From a virus, in IMG/VR virus record IMGVR_UViG_3300024259_000075, positions 1 through 41,630 of that record: DNA of 41,630 bases; one strand, 5' to 3'. Below, piece by piece: positions 15,489 to 22,737 of the stretch (the first letter of the stretch is position 1; the number at the start of each line of letters is the position of its first letter). The notes beneath the pieces were generated by a model that worked only from the letters and a program-made list of their open reading frames with translations, did no database searches and was not told the DNA's origin. The position numbers and the translations under genes are program-made.

Positions 15489-16294
15489 TTCGCCCCCTTA
15501 TTAATATATTTCTCAATGGCCGATTGAAACGCTTCCCATTTATCAACAATGGTTTTCTTTTGTTCCTCGTTTAATTCATTAATCTCATCTTTGATCCAAT
15601 TAATCGATTTGAGATATTGTTTTAAATCATCACTATTAATTAGTTGTATTTTACCGTCAAAATCAGATAGATTAGTGATAATTGGTGTTTCGTCTATAAC
15701 TTCCGCGTCTTTAATTTCTTCGGCAACTTCAACTTGTTCTTTTTTGACTGGCTCAATAACAACCTTATTAATTAGTTTTTCTTTCGGCTTAACATCTTCA
15801 ATACTTTCTTCGATTTCATCATTATCATGTAATAAGCCTGTTGATACCGGATATATCGCGCGTAATGCAGATGATATACATCTTGCTCTAAGCATAAGTT
15901 TGGGATATTTTTTCCAATTATCGCGTAATGTAAGTCCAGCATTTTTTGCTTCTTCTATTGTAAAAGATTCTGTTATATTACTTTCGTTTGGTGCTATGAA
16001 TTCAGCTTTTGCTATTTTACCGTTTGTTTCTATCCAGTTAACTTTGCCACCAGCATTAATAAAATCTTCTAGCATTGCCTGTGATTTTTTACTAGGCTTG
16101 CCGTTGATTAAGTCATAGCGCATTGTTGCTTTTAGCGGATCGCATTTTTCAGACTTACATAGTAGCATAAGAGTCATAATTTTAGCTGGAGAATCGTAAG
16201 CAGGAAATAATCCGCTAGCTGATATTATCTCGCTTGCCTCTTTCATTTCATTGAAGTTAAGAAAATTGTTATCGTTTTTTATTATTTCGTTCAT
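15485..16294 (-). CDS. RecT-like single-strand annealing protein
   Basis: The protein contains the block MRYDLINGKPSKKSQAMLED, GGKVNWIE, FTIEEAKNAGL, then NWKKYPKLMLRARCISSALR, which I recognise from phage proteins of the RecT type. These anneal complementary strands and promote recombination with a partner exonuclease, here the RecB-like gene downstream. The last 90 residues are acidic and probably flexible. I chose the ATG at 16294 because AAGGAG lies four bases before it. An upstream TTG would add 18 residues but has no ribosome site and lies in a likely operator. Confidence 0.8.
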   Translation of the reverse strand: MNEIIKNDNNFLNFNEMKEASEIISASGLFPAYDSPAKIMTLMLLCKSEKCDPLKATMRYDLINGKPSKKSQAMLEDFINAGGKVNWIETNGKIAKAEFIAPNESNITESFTIEEAKNAGLTLRDNWKKYPKLMLRARCISSALRAIYPVSTGLLHDNDEIEESIEDVKPKEKLINKVVIEPVKKEQVEVAEEIKDAEVIDETPIITNLSDFDGKIQLINSDDLKQYLKSINWIKDEINELNEEQKKTIVDKWEAFQSAIEKYINKGAK

Positions 16295-16302
16295 ATTACT
16301 CC

Positions 16303-16330
16303 TTGATATTTTTGTATTTTGTGGTATAAT
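16303..16330 (+). promoter_or_regulatory. Plus-strand sigma-70 promoter, TTGATA-16-TATAAT
   Basis: TTGATA (16303-16308) and a perfect TATAAT (16325-16330) are 16 bases apart on the plus strand, opposite to all neighbouring genes. The predicted start is near 16337, inside a palindrome, and a plus-strand terminator follows 35 bases later. Confidence 0.6.
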
Positions 16331-16335
16331 ATTAA

Positions 16336-16354
16336 TATAAGTTTTCAACTTATA
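16336..16354. promoter_or_regulatory. Perfect inverted repeat, candidate operator
   Basis: TATAAGTT-TTC-AACTTATA is a perfect 8-bp inverted repeat with a 3-base centre. It lies just downstream of the plus-strand promoter and upstream of the RecT-like gene. The half-site ACTTATA recurs at two other early promoters (10065-10076 and 18417-18423). The XRE regulator encoded at 16495-16656 is a plausible ligand. Confidence 0.55.
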
Positions 16355-16400
16355 TCTTTTCTTTTTTTTAAACCTGTTATTTTAAATAGCAGGTTTTTTT
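16337..16400 (+). ncRNA. Candidate small RNA of about 64 nt
   Basis: A plus-strand promoter and a plus-strand terminator bracket a stretch too short to encode a protein. The predicted RNA would start with a hairpin formed by the inverted repeat at 16336-16354, followed by a U-rich single strand and a terminator hairpin. It is antisense to the region just upstream of the RecT-like gene and to the end of a tiny frame at 16382-16495. Ends are predicted from the signals, not known. Confidence 0.45.
16370..16400 (+). terminator. Rho-independent terminator on the plus strand
   Basis: AAACCTG (16370-16376) pairs with CAGGTTT (16390-16396), extended by an A/T stem, and is followed by seven Ts ending at 16400. 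The T-run is on the plus strand only; the minus-strand reading has no U-tract, so it cannot be the terminator of the leftward operon. Confidence 0.75.
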
Positions 16401-16495
16401 ATTGTCTTATTAATTATTAATAATTTAAAATTATCTTTAATTTGTTTCTGGCGTTTTTTAAATAAGTTCATTTTGTTAATTTTATATAATTGCAT
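16382..16495 (-). CDS. Possible tiny basic protein (37 aa)
   Basis: An ATG at 16495 overlaps the stop of the XRE regulator gene (TAATG), and the frame reads MQLYKINKMNLFKKRQKQIK before ending inside the plus-strand terminator hairpin. The overlap resembles real gene junctions nearby, but the composition is simply Lys/Ile/Asn-rich, as any AT-rich frame would be. It may not be a gene. Confidence 0.3.
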   Translation of the reverse strand: MQLYKINKMNLFKKRQKQIKDNFKLLIINKTIKKPAI

Positions 16496-16656
16496 TATAA
16501 ATTCCCTTCTATAATCTTATATAATGTTTTAACGTATCCAGTTGGCTTTCTTCCTTGCTCCCAGTGTTGTAGAGAACTTAATTTAAACTTGTACTTTTTG
16601 GCAAACTCTACTTGTGTTAAACCTGTTTTTAAACGAATTTTTTTGTAATAATTCAT
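16495..16656 (-). CDS. Small XRE-family helix-turn-helix regulator (53 aa)
   Basis: The protein reads as a single helix-turn-helix: LKTGLTQVEFAKKYKF, then SSLQHWEQGRKPTG, the recognition-helix pattern of XRE/Cro-like regulators that use SxxxxWExGxxxP. At 53 residues it is only the DNA-binding domain. A strong ribosome site (AAAGGAG) precedes the ATG. It lies 140 bases from the inverted repeat at 16336-16354 and upstream of the recombination genes, so it may regulate the early operon. Similar short regulators also occur as antitoxins, but no toxin gene is adjacent. Confidence 0.8.
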   Translation of the reverse strand: MNYYKKIRLKTGLTQVEFAKKYKFKLSSLQHWEQGRKPTGYVKTLYKIIEGNL

Positions 16657-16669
16657 CTTACTCCTTTCT

Positions 16670-17218
16670 TTAATTTAAATAGTTTTTTACAATTGCATCA
16701 GCTAATATTAATAATTCGTTTACGCTTCCATTATTATCAAATTCAATGTCTACTTTGAAATTTTTAATTTGCTTTTCTGATTTGATTTTTTTTAATCCAT
16801 TATTCCTATTTAGTTTTATTATTACCGCGTTAGCTTTTTTTAAATGATCTATTTCATTTTGAAATCTGACATCACTTATAATGTAATGTCTATCAAAATT
16901 AGTTATATTATTAATTAAATACTCAACAAATACATCAGGATTTATTGTTCTAAGTTCCTGGCCTACTTTAATCCAAATATCTCGAGGAGACATTTTATAT
17001 TTTGGTATTTCTATTTCTTTATCAATTGGATTATATTCATAGTAATCCATATTTTTAATTAATGGAAACATTTCCTGGCATAATGATTTTAATTTAGCAG
17101 CAAATGATTTTATTTCAATTATATGTCTTCTTGTAGAAATTAGATTATTTGAATATTGTATATAATTAGCCAGTGTGTTTTTGCCTGTTTGCCGTTCGCC
17201 TGTTATACCTATAATCAT
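16670..17218 (-). CDS. Deoxynucleoside monophosphate kinase
   Basis: The P-loop GITGERQTGKNTLA (residues 4-17) and the later block SPRDIWIKVGQELR followed by ISDVRFQNE match the dNMP kinases of T4 gp1 type. These convert dNMPs from host DNA breakdown and synthesis into dNDPs for phage DNA. Its 182 aa are somewhat shorter than T4 gp1 (about 240) but normal for smaller phage homologues. The gene overlaps the HAD phosphatase gene by four bases. Confidence 0.88.
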   Translation of the reverse strand: MIIGITGERQTGKNTLANYIQYSNNLISTRRHIIEIKSFAAKLKSLCQEMFPLIKNMDYYEYNPIDKEIEIPKYKMSPRDIWIKVGQELRTINPDVFVEYLINNITNFDRHYIISDVRFQNEIDHLKKANAVIIKLNRNNGLKKIKSEKQIKNFKVDIEFDNNGSVNELLILADAIVKNYLN

Positions 17219-17685
17219 TTGTTGTTTCCTTTTTTTAATCTAACTTGAAAAGATGTAATACCTAATTCATTATACATAATACAATTATCGCGTCTGTCAT
17301 CTAATGCAACTATAATATTATATTTAGGTAATATATTATTAATTAGAATATCTCGCTTTACTTCGTGATCAGGTCTATCATCGCCATCTGTGCGATAAAA
17401 ATATTTAGGCGGGAAATACCTCCGGAAATTAAAAAACGTATTGATCCATTTTTCAGTTTCTAAACTTGATTTTTCATTTCTCGCGCTTAAAAAAATAATG
17501 CGATATTTAGATGTAAATAAATCAACTAAATGCAATGAGAAATCAGTAGGACTAAAAGTTGAAATATAATCTATGAACCAGCTATAATCCGCATTTGCTA
17601 TTTCATCTTTATATTTTTTGAATAGTTTCTTTTCTGGTGTTTGTGAAATAGTTTTATCTATATCTAATAAAATTGCATCTAGCAT
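17215..17685 (-). CDS. HAD-family phosphatase, polynucleotide 3'-phosphatase-like
   Basis: HAD motifs appear in order: LLDIDKT (residues 6-12, the catalytic DxD), FLSAR (66-70), a lysine in the HEVKRD region and ALDDRRDN with its acidic pair. The insert YFYRTDGDDRPDHEVKRD resembles the phosphatase half of phage polynucleotide kinase (PseT), where DDR and H/K residues line the site. No kinase domain is attached. It may repair 3'-phosphate ends or dephosphorylate nucleotides alongside the dNMP kinase downstream. Confidence 0.82.
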   Translation of the reverse strand: MLDAILLDIDKTISQTPEKKLFKKYKDEIANADYSWFIDYISTFSPTDFSLHLVDLFTSKYRIIFLSARNEKSSLETEKWINTFFNFRRYFPPKYFYRTDGDDRPDHEVKRDILINNILPKYNIIVALDDRRDNCIMYNELGITSFQVRLKKGNNK

Positions 17686-17686
17686 A

Positions 17687-18091
17687 TTATACTCCTTTCT
17701 TTTCTAAATAACCTAATTTTAATATAGTATAGCTAACTAAAGTAATTACTAAGGCTAATGCATAGCGTTGAACTGATATTAACATACATATTGATAGAAG
17801 TAAATATAAACATACAGCTGTAGTTAATCCGGTTATACTATCTTTTGTTTTTACTATTAATCCAGCTCCTAAAAAACTTAATGAAGCTAAACAATATGAA
17901 TATAAGCGAGCTGGGTTTAAACCATCGTGCATTAATATTAGTTCTTGATTTACTATAAAAACAGATGTAAATGCTAGACATAATAAAATACTGGATCTTA
18001 TCCCTAATCCTTTATGATTAACTTCTCGCTCATATCCTATTAAGAAGCTACAAAGTAAAGTTAAAATGTATTTTATTATTAGTATTTTCAT
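17687..18091 (-). CDS. MgtC/SapB-like membrane protein
   Basis: The sequence shows the MgtC/SapB transmembrane domain: LIGYEREVNHKGLGIRSSIL (residues 17-36), SFLGAGLIVK (72-81) and SITGLTTAVCLYL (84-96), with about four hydrophobic helices. MgtC proteins act in magnesium limitation and intracellular survival and modulate the bacterial ATP synthase. This one has 134 residues and lacks the C-terminal cytoplasmic domain of full MgtC. It starts at an ATGA overlap with the preceding small gene. Such a protein is unusual in a phage; it might alter host membrane energetics or ion balance during infection. Confidence 0.85.
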   Translation of the reverse strand: MKILIIKYILTLLCSFLIGYEREVNHKGLGIRSSILLCLAFTSVFIVNQELILMHDGLNPARLYSYCLASLSFLGAGLIVKTKDSITGLTTAVCLYLLLSICMLISVQRYALALVITLVSYTILKLGYLEKKGV

Positions 18092-18234
18092 AGGTATTTT
18101 TTTATTTCCTGTAATTGTTTTTCTAATAAATTAATTCTATCCAGTAAATCAATATTAAGATTTTCTTTTTGAATTAACGCTTTAATGGCTTTTTTATAAC
18201 CTTTAATAAGATTTCTTTTATATTTCATTTTCAT
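18088..18234 (-). CDS. Small coiled-coil protein (48 aa)
   Basis: The protein starts MKMKYKRNLIKGYKKAIKA and continues as a leucine-rich heptad helix (LLDRINLLEKQLQEIKKYL). The start has an AAAGGAA ribosome site and the stop overlaps the MgtC-like start (ATGA). No family is recognised. Confidence 0.65.
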   Translation of the reverse strand: MKMKYKRNLIKGYKKAIKALIQKENLNIDLLDRINLLEKQLQEIKKYL

Positions 18235-18236
18235 AA

Positions 18237-18392
18237 TTATTTCCTTTCGCTTACTGTATTAACTACCAAATCAAGCAATAAATTATCAATATCATCTAAG
18301 TTTTTACATGATTGACAATTGTCACATTTTTTACTGTGTGGGAAATACTTACATCTTAAAGCATCTTGTGTAGATTGTTTATTAGTTTTCAT
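18237..18392 (-). CDS. Small cysteine-motif protein (51 aa), first gene of the early operon
   Basis: The protein has C14, then CDNCQSC (C23, C26, C29), likely a zinc or iron-sulphur site, followed by an acidic helix DDIDNLLLDLVVNTVSE. It is the first gene after the TTGACA promoter at 18.44 kb and has a ribosome site (GAAAGGAAAAAGG). Its function is unknown; early small zinc proteins in phages often target host transcription. Confidence 0.65.
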   Translation of the reverse strand: MKTNKQSTQDALRCKYFPHSKKCDNCQSCKNLDDIDNLLLDLVVNTVSERK

Positions 18393-18422
18393 TTTTTTAC
18401 CTTTTTCCTTTCTTTTACTTAT

Positions 18423-18451
18423 AGTATATACCCTAATAGGCTAGTTGTCAA
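18423..18451 (-). promoter_or_regulatory. Sigma-70 promoter of the early/replication operon
   Basis: On the minus strand a perfect TTGACA (18446-18451) and TATACT (18423-18428) are 17 bases apart. The sequence right after the -10 is TATAAGT (18417-18423), the half-site found at the 10.06 kb promoter and in the inverted repeat at 16.34 kb. The 5.5 kb downstream is one uninterrupted leftward gene array down to the terminator at 10.85 kb. Confidence 0.8.
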
Positions 18452-18491
18452 TGCTAAAAATCACTTTTTTTTATATTTTTTTAAACTTTTT

Positions 18492-18695
18492 TTAGATTCC
18501 CATATTTAATATGCGCACATCAAAGACTCTTTCCTTGTTTGACCACTGAATAAAGCCGCTTTGATCTGAATGTATTATAGTTTTTTCTATAACATTTCCT
18601 TTTTGATCATATTTTTCTATGGTGGATATTGATTTATTTGATCTGCATGAAGTTATTAATAATATTAATATTATTAATAAAAGTATATTTCGCAT
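18492..18695 (-). CDS. Small lipoprotein, candidate outer-membrane spanin
   Basis: The N-terminus MRNILLLIILILLITSC is a type II signal peptide with lipobox ITSC, so the mature protein of about 51 residues is lipid-anchored at Cys17. The rest is polar (SNKSISTIEKYDQKGNVIEK). It sits at the end of the late genes, next to a membrane/coiled-coil protein, the place where phages of Gram-negative hosts encode o-spanins that fuse the membranes at lysis. There is no proline-rich linker as in lambda Rz1, so the role is tentative. Confidence 0.65.
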   Translation of the reverse strand: MRNILLLIILILLITSCRSNKSISTIEKYDQKGNVIEKTIIHSDQSGFIQWSNKERVFDVRILNMGI

Positions 18696-18703
18696 TATTA
18701 CAC

Positions 18704-19105
18704 CTAAATTTTAGTTATATTTTTTCTATAAAATTGAACTTGCTTTTGATCGTGACTATTCCAAACATACCAGCCAAAACTTTTAACAGCTGACCATATG
18801 ATATTGCGCTTGAACCATCCGCATCCATATTCTTGCATCAATTCTAAGAATATCCAATCGCAAGTTTTGCGGTCGAATAATTCTGTCAAGTATAAAATAT
18901 CATGAACGAATGCTGCGCGCGCGTAACTTCCTGTAAACGGACTACCTACAAGAGTCCAGAAGATGCGCGGGATGCTTGCTCCATCAAAAATAAAAGGAGG
19001 TTTAACAATATATGAGCCATATTTATCAAGACACATATCTAAAGGAAATATTAATTTATATTCTCTATCATTAACCTGCTGTATTATTGGGGATGGTACA
19101 ATCAT
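18704..19105 (-). CDS. DUF1353 family protein
   Basis: The motif block FIFDGASIPRIFWTLVGSP (residues 38-56) followed by YARAAFVHDILYL and a D/H pair identifies DUF1353, a phage family of unknown activity with conserved Asp and His residues suggestive of a metal site. DUF1353 genes usually lie with late tail or lysis genes, as here, between the two putative spanin-like genes. No endolysin domain is seen nearby, so a part in cell-wall degradation is possible but unproven. Confidence 0.85.
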   Translation of the reverse strand: MIVPSPIIQQVNDREYKLIFPLDMCLDKYGSYIVKPPFIFDGASIPRIFWTLVGSPFTGSYARAAFVHDILYLTELFDRKTCDWIFLELMQEYGCGWFKRNIIWSAVKSFGWYVWNSHDQKQVQFYRKNITKI

Positions 19106-19106
19106 T

Positions 19107-19433
19107 TTATAACGCTCCTGGATATATTTTAATTAGCATTCTGTCTAATTGTTTAATTATATGCTCTTGATTATTTTTTATTCTAGTTAAATCAATTTTT
19201 AATTGATGGTCTTTATCTTCATTGTTTTCAAGTTCTTTTTCTAAAGTATTTATTTTATTTGATATTATTGTAACGTTTGCTTTTTGTTGTACCATATCTT
19301 TAGCGAACGATACACAACCCAAAATTAAAGAACTTAATAATAGTACAATTATAGATCCTATAATATTAATAATAATACCTTGTTTTGCTCTTGGTAATTT
19401 ATGTTTCATTTTATAATCGTTCTCCATAATCAC
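19107..19433 (-). CDS. Membrane-anchored coiled-coil protein, candidate inner-membrane spanin
   Basis: A basic N-terminus is followed by a hydrophobic segment (residues 19-40, IIINIIGSIIVLLLSSLILGC) and then by a long coiled coil (ISNKINTLEKELENNEDKDH...). This is the layout of an i-spanin; ILGC at the end of the segment could alternatively be a lipobox. The start is uncertain: the frame opens at a GTG at 19433 with in-frame ATGs at 19427 and 19409. It lies two genes before the lipoprotein, making a possible two-component spanin. Confidence 0.6.
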   Translation of the reverse strand: MIMENDYKMKHKLPRAKQGIIINIIGSIIVLLLSSLILGCVSFAKDMVQQKANVTIISNKINTLEKELENNEDKDHQLKIDLTRIKNNQEHIIKQLDRMLIKIYPGAL

Positions 19434-19519
19434 ATTGTGTGTCTGTTGGAATATTATATAAATATTCTACTTGTTTTATAGGTGTAAAATATAAATATAA
19501 TATAAATATAATATGCATA

Positions 19520-20266
19520 CTAGCCTGTATAAAATGAACCTGTTGCAGTATTATATAATGCTGTTATTGCAGCATCGCTCAAACCAGTATTCCAAAAATA
19601 TAATTCATCTACAATTCCATCTAGGTATTCCATATTTCCGCCACCGTTATCTGTACCTATTCTATATTCTCCAGTTGGACTCGCAACAATTGATCCATCA
19701 TAGGCATTATTTGCACCTATTGCACTGCCATTAACAAACAATCTAAAATTAGTTCCGTCTGCTCTTAATGTCAACATATATTGAGTTGCATTTGTTAATG
19801 TTTGCGTTACAACTTGACTTTCAGTTCCGCCATCTGTGTATAAGTAAGCTTGCATTTCAGGAGTACCACTATTGTTTTTGTAGTACATCTGAACGTTAGG
19901 GCTGGTAATTCCAGAATATATTAACTGTTGATATTTTCCTGATGATGGTTGTGATTCTGGCTTGAACCACATATTATAAGTCATTTGTGCGGTTGGTTTT
20001 AAATCAGCAGGAATAGATGCTAAGGATAAATATTGACTTGAACTTTGTTCAAAATCTGCGCCATATCCATATATACCCCCTGCAACATTAGTAACGGCAT
20101 TATTATTAGTAAATGTATTAGCACCTACTGAATCAACTAATAATGCACCGTTATCAAAACGCCAAACAGCTTTTAAGTTTGAATCGTATGGATTTAATGT
20201 TGCATTTTCAGCCGTCCACGTTGTACCGCCACGAAAAGCTTTTCTTCTATTAAGATAATAAGTCAT
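19520..20266 (-). CDS. LamG-like lectin-fold tail protein
   Basis: From residue 30 the sequence is a concanavalin/LamG-like jelly roll: LKAVWRFDNGALLVDSVG, YGADFEQSSSQYLSL, MTYNMWFKP and the closing DGIVDELYFWNTGLSD. Such domains bind carbohydrates at the tips of phage tails and probably recognise the host surface. A short N-terminal stretch (YYLNRRKAFRGG) could anchor it to the virion. It is the last of the tail-fibre genes. Confidence 0.8.
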   Translation of the reverse strand: MTYYLNRRKAFRGGTTWTAENATLNPYDSNLKAVWRFDNGALLVDSVGANTFTNNNAVTNVAGGIYGYGADFEQSSSQYLSLASIPADLKPTAQMTYNMWFKPESQPSSGKYQQLIYSGITSPNVQMYYKNNSGTPEMQAYLYTDGGTESQVVTQTLTNATQYMLTLRADGTNFRLFVNGSAIGANNAYDGSIVASPTGEYRIGTDNGGGNMEYLDGIVDELYFWNTGLSDAAITALYNTATGSFYTG

Positions 20267-20277
20267 TTATATTACTC

Positions 20278-20796
20278 CTACCATATAGCTGTTGCTGTTG
20301 ATAACTCTTTATATTGAATAGATACACCTAGTAGCCATGCATCTTCTGTCATATCGTCTGTACCATCAGTATTTCTGTATACCTCAAAAGCAGTTAATTC
20401 ACCTAATGCCGGAGTTCCTGCGATTGTTAATGCAGGAGTTGCCGGAGATATTTGTAAATCAGTTCCGTTATTTGCCAAAAGCGTATCACTAATAACAACG
20501 GGTGTTCCGAGCGCGGTATCTATTGCATCACTATCTGCAAGTGCTCCGGCTTTTATCGCCCATTCGACAGTGTCATTTGCAGTCGAACTAGTTGCAGAAC
20601 TCCAATAAAATTTTGCTTTGATAGTTCCTAGATCCCATTCGTCTGGCATATTCATTTTGAATTGTACTCTTTCTTCTGTTGCTCCGCCGTCAAATGCGAA
20701 GTAATCAAACTCTATATCATTTGTTCCGTATTCATTAGTTCCGGTAGCCGCGCCGTTAGTTGTACAGCTTACCATTGCGCCAGCATCGATATACAT
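20278..20796 (-). repeat. Duplicated C-terminal fibre module, copy A
   Basis: The final 172 codons of this gene match the final 172 codons of the gene ending at 23174 (copy B, 23174-23692) at both protein and DNA level. Both open with the DAGAM motif and close with STATAIW or ATATAIW. The DNA identity suggests a recent copy or ongoing exchange. Confidence 0.88.
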
Positions 20797-22734
20797 TGAT
20801 CTATAAACACCGTCTGTTGCTGTTATACTTTCGCAAGTTATATCTCTAAGGTTTAAATCGCCGTTTTCATCCCATTTATAAGTTGTATTAGAAGATACTT
20901 TTAACGTTGTCGGAACAGGATTAACAGCAATATTGTTTCTTGTTCTTGTCGCTCTGATAAAATATTTTGTTAAACTGTTTACTGTTGTAGTTGCCCAATC
21001 CGCAGGCGGTTCAATTCGCCATGATCCATTCTGTATAAAACCGTTTGTATCATCTTGAATACCAGGTAATGTAACCCAAGCACCGTTCCAATATTGAAAA
21101 TTAAATCTTAAATTTTGAATAGATGAAGTTGCGAGTATAACTTGCACTTCGTTAAATTCTGCAGCATCACCGATATAAAGGATATCGTTATCTCCTGTTA
21201 ATATATCCGCACCGCCAAATCCGCCAGTTACATCGTGATATGTTGTTAAACTTAGATCATACCATTGTGCTACATCTTCTGTAAATACACTTATTCTCTG
21301 ATCTATTGGAATTACGCCTGCACCTGTTCCAATTGCGCATACTTCAGTCAAACCAGTACCGCCTACTGCAACATCCATTACATGATAATCGCCGCCTGTT
21401 GATCCTGTTGTTTGCACTATTACATCAATTGATTGATCATTAATCCCTGCAACTAATGCGGTAGCATCAGCATTTATATGAAGTTCGTCTGTAATATCTA
21501 CATTCTGAACATGAAGTTCGCCTGCGGATTCTGTATGACAATATGAAAGCGTTCCTGCTCCTCTTTTTTCTACCGATGTAGAAATCTTATCAAAGCTTGA
21601 AATTACTTCATCGCCTGACGCAATATTAGTAAAATAATCTAATCCAAAACTATCAATATTAACTACGTTACCAGTTGAATAAATAACACCTGCATTGCTT
21701 GTCGAATCTATTACTATAAAATTAGCGGTATTTGCAAGAGTTGAAGAATTTTTCATGTCAATATGACAAATCTCTATTTCTCTTGTATTGGCAATACCTA
21801 CTGCTGTTGTATTTAAAAATGTAAACGTTCCTGTATGGCTTGCATTTGCCGCTGCCATTGTAGTATCAATTCTGCGAATATTAAGATATGTTGTTGTTCC
21901 AACTTCTTTTATATAAGTAAAATTATCATCAGTATCGGATATAGTAACATTTGATCTAATTATACCATGAATTTCTGTAGTATGTGTACCGCTTAAATTT
22001 AAGAATATATGTTCTTTCGCGCCTGTACTTGCAGTTGCAGACATTGTATAAGTTAAATTACAATCGTCAAGATATAGAGTGCCGCCGCTTTGATTAATTA
22101 CAGTTGCTCCAATATCCTGAGTTGAAGAACTTAAAACCCAGGAGCAATTTTTAAATCTATGTTTGCCGTTTGTCATTAAAACCATACTTTGTGCATCTGT
22201 TGTTGGTGCAAGCATCATACTGATATTTTCAATACTACTTGTTGAACTATCAGTATCAAATGTAACTAATGGCGCGGAATTAGTTCCATTTATAATTGTA
22301 TTACTTGGATTTCCCAAGCCAATTAATGAAACCCAGTCTTCCATAACAACATCTTCGGTATAAACTCCGGGATAAATTAAAATTGAATATCTTTTTCCTG
22401 TTGCATTATCGCTAATAGAATTTATAGCACCTTGAATAGTTGTGAAATCGCCACCACTAACTTTTGAAACTGTAACAATCTGAGTTGGTACTACATCGCC
22501 AGTATTTGTTCCGCTTGTATTTCCGATAACTGTTGCCTGTGCATCAGTAACATAATTCTTATCCGTTGCTTCTGTAAAATTTGTATTCGTAAATGCTGGA
22601 GTTGCTCCGTTTGTAACGTCCTGATTTATATAACTATGATCTGTTCCGTCTGAACTTCTATGTGTTGTATTAGCATCAACGGCAGCGGCACTTATTGTAC
22701 TTTCAAATATTCCTGAGTCGTTATAAATACCCAT
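20278..22734 (-). CDS. Tail spike/fibre with beta-helix region
   Basis: Residues 85-330 resemble the right-handed beta-helix of pectin-esterase/pectate-lyase-like spikes: GGDFTTIQGAINSI, ILIYPGVYTEDVVMEDWVSLIGLG, then repeated short strands (KHRFKNCSW, GTLYLDDCNL). The middle is another beta-rich part, and the last 172 residues are nearly the same as the end of the 23174-24820 protein, so this is an exchangeable tip. The protein (818 aa) probably binds or degrades surface polysaccharide. No catalytic residues could be identified. Confidence 0.8.
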   Translation of the reverse strand: MGIYNDSGIFESTISAAAVDANTTHRSSDGTDHSYINQDVTNGATPAFTNTNFTEATDKNYVTDAQATVIGNTSGTNTGDVVPTQIVTVSKVSGGDFTTIQGAINSISDNATGKRYSILIYPGVYTEDVVMEDWVSLIGLGNPSNTIINGTNSAPLVTFDTDSSTSSIENISMMLAPTTDAQSMVLMTNGKHRFKNCSWVLSSSTQDIGATVINQSGGTLYLDDCNLTYTMSATASTGAKEHIFLNLSGTHTTEIHGIIRSNVTISDTDDNFTYIKEVGTTTYLNIRRIDTTMAAANASHTGTFTFLNTTAVGIANTREIEICHIDMKNSSTLANTANFIVIDSTSNAGVIYSTGNVVNIDSFGLDYFTNIASGDEVISSFDKISTSVEKRGAGTLSYCHTESAGELHVQNVDITDELHINADATALVAGINDQSIDVIVQTTGSTGGDYHVMDVAVGGTGLTEVCAIGTGAGVIPIDQRISVFTEDVAQWYDLSLTTYHDVTGGFGGADILTGDNDILYIGDAAEFNEVQVILATSSIQNLRFNFQYWNGAWVTLPGIQDDTNGFIQNGSWRIEPPADWATTTVNSLTKYFIRATRTRNNIAVNPVPTTLKVSSNTTYKWDENGDLNLRDITCESITATDGVYRSMYIDAGAMVSCTTNGAATGTNEYGTNDIEFDYFAFDGGATEERVQFKMNMPDEWDLGTIKAKFYWSSATSSTANDTVEWAIKAGALADSDAIDTALGTPVVISDTLLANNGTDLQISPATPALTIAGTPALGELTAFEVYRNTDGTDDMTEDAWLLGVSIQYKELSTATAIW

Positions 22735-22737
22735 TAT

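Noticed and set aside
16295-16348. Upstream TTG start for the RecT-like gene
   Set aside because: No ribosome site precedes it and it lies in an inverted repeat; the ATG at 16294 has an ideal AAGGAG.
19434-19519. AT-rich gap with an inverted GAATATT/AATATTC pair, considered as a promoter or terminator
   Set aside because: No -35 element at a proper distance and no U-run; it may simply be AT-rich filler before the lysis genes.
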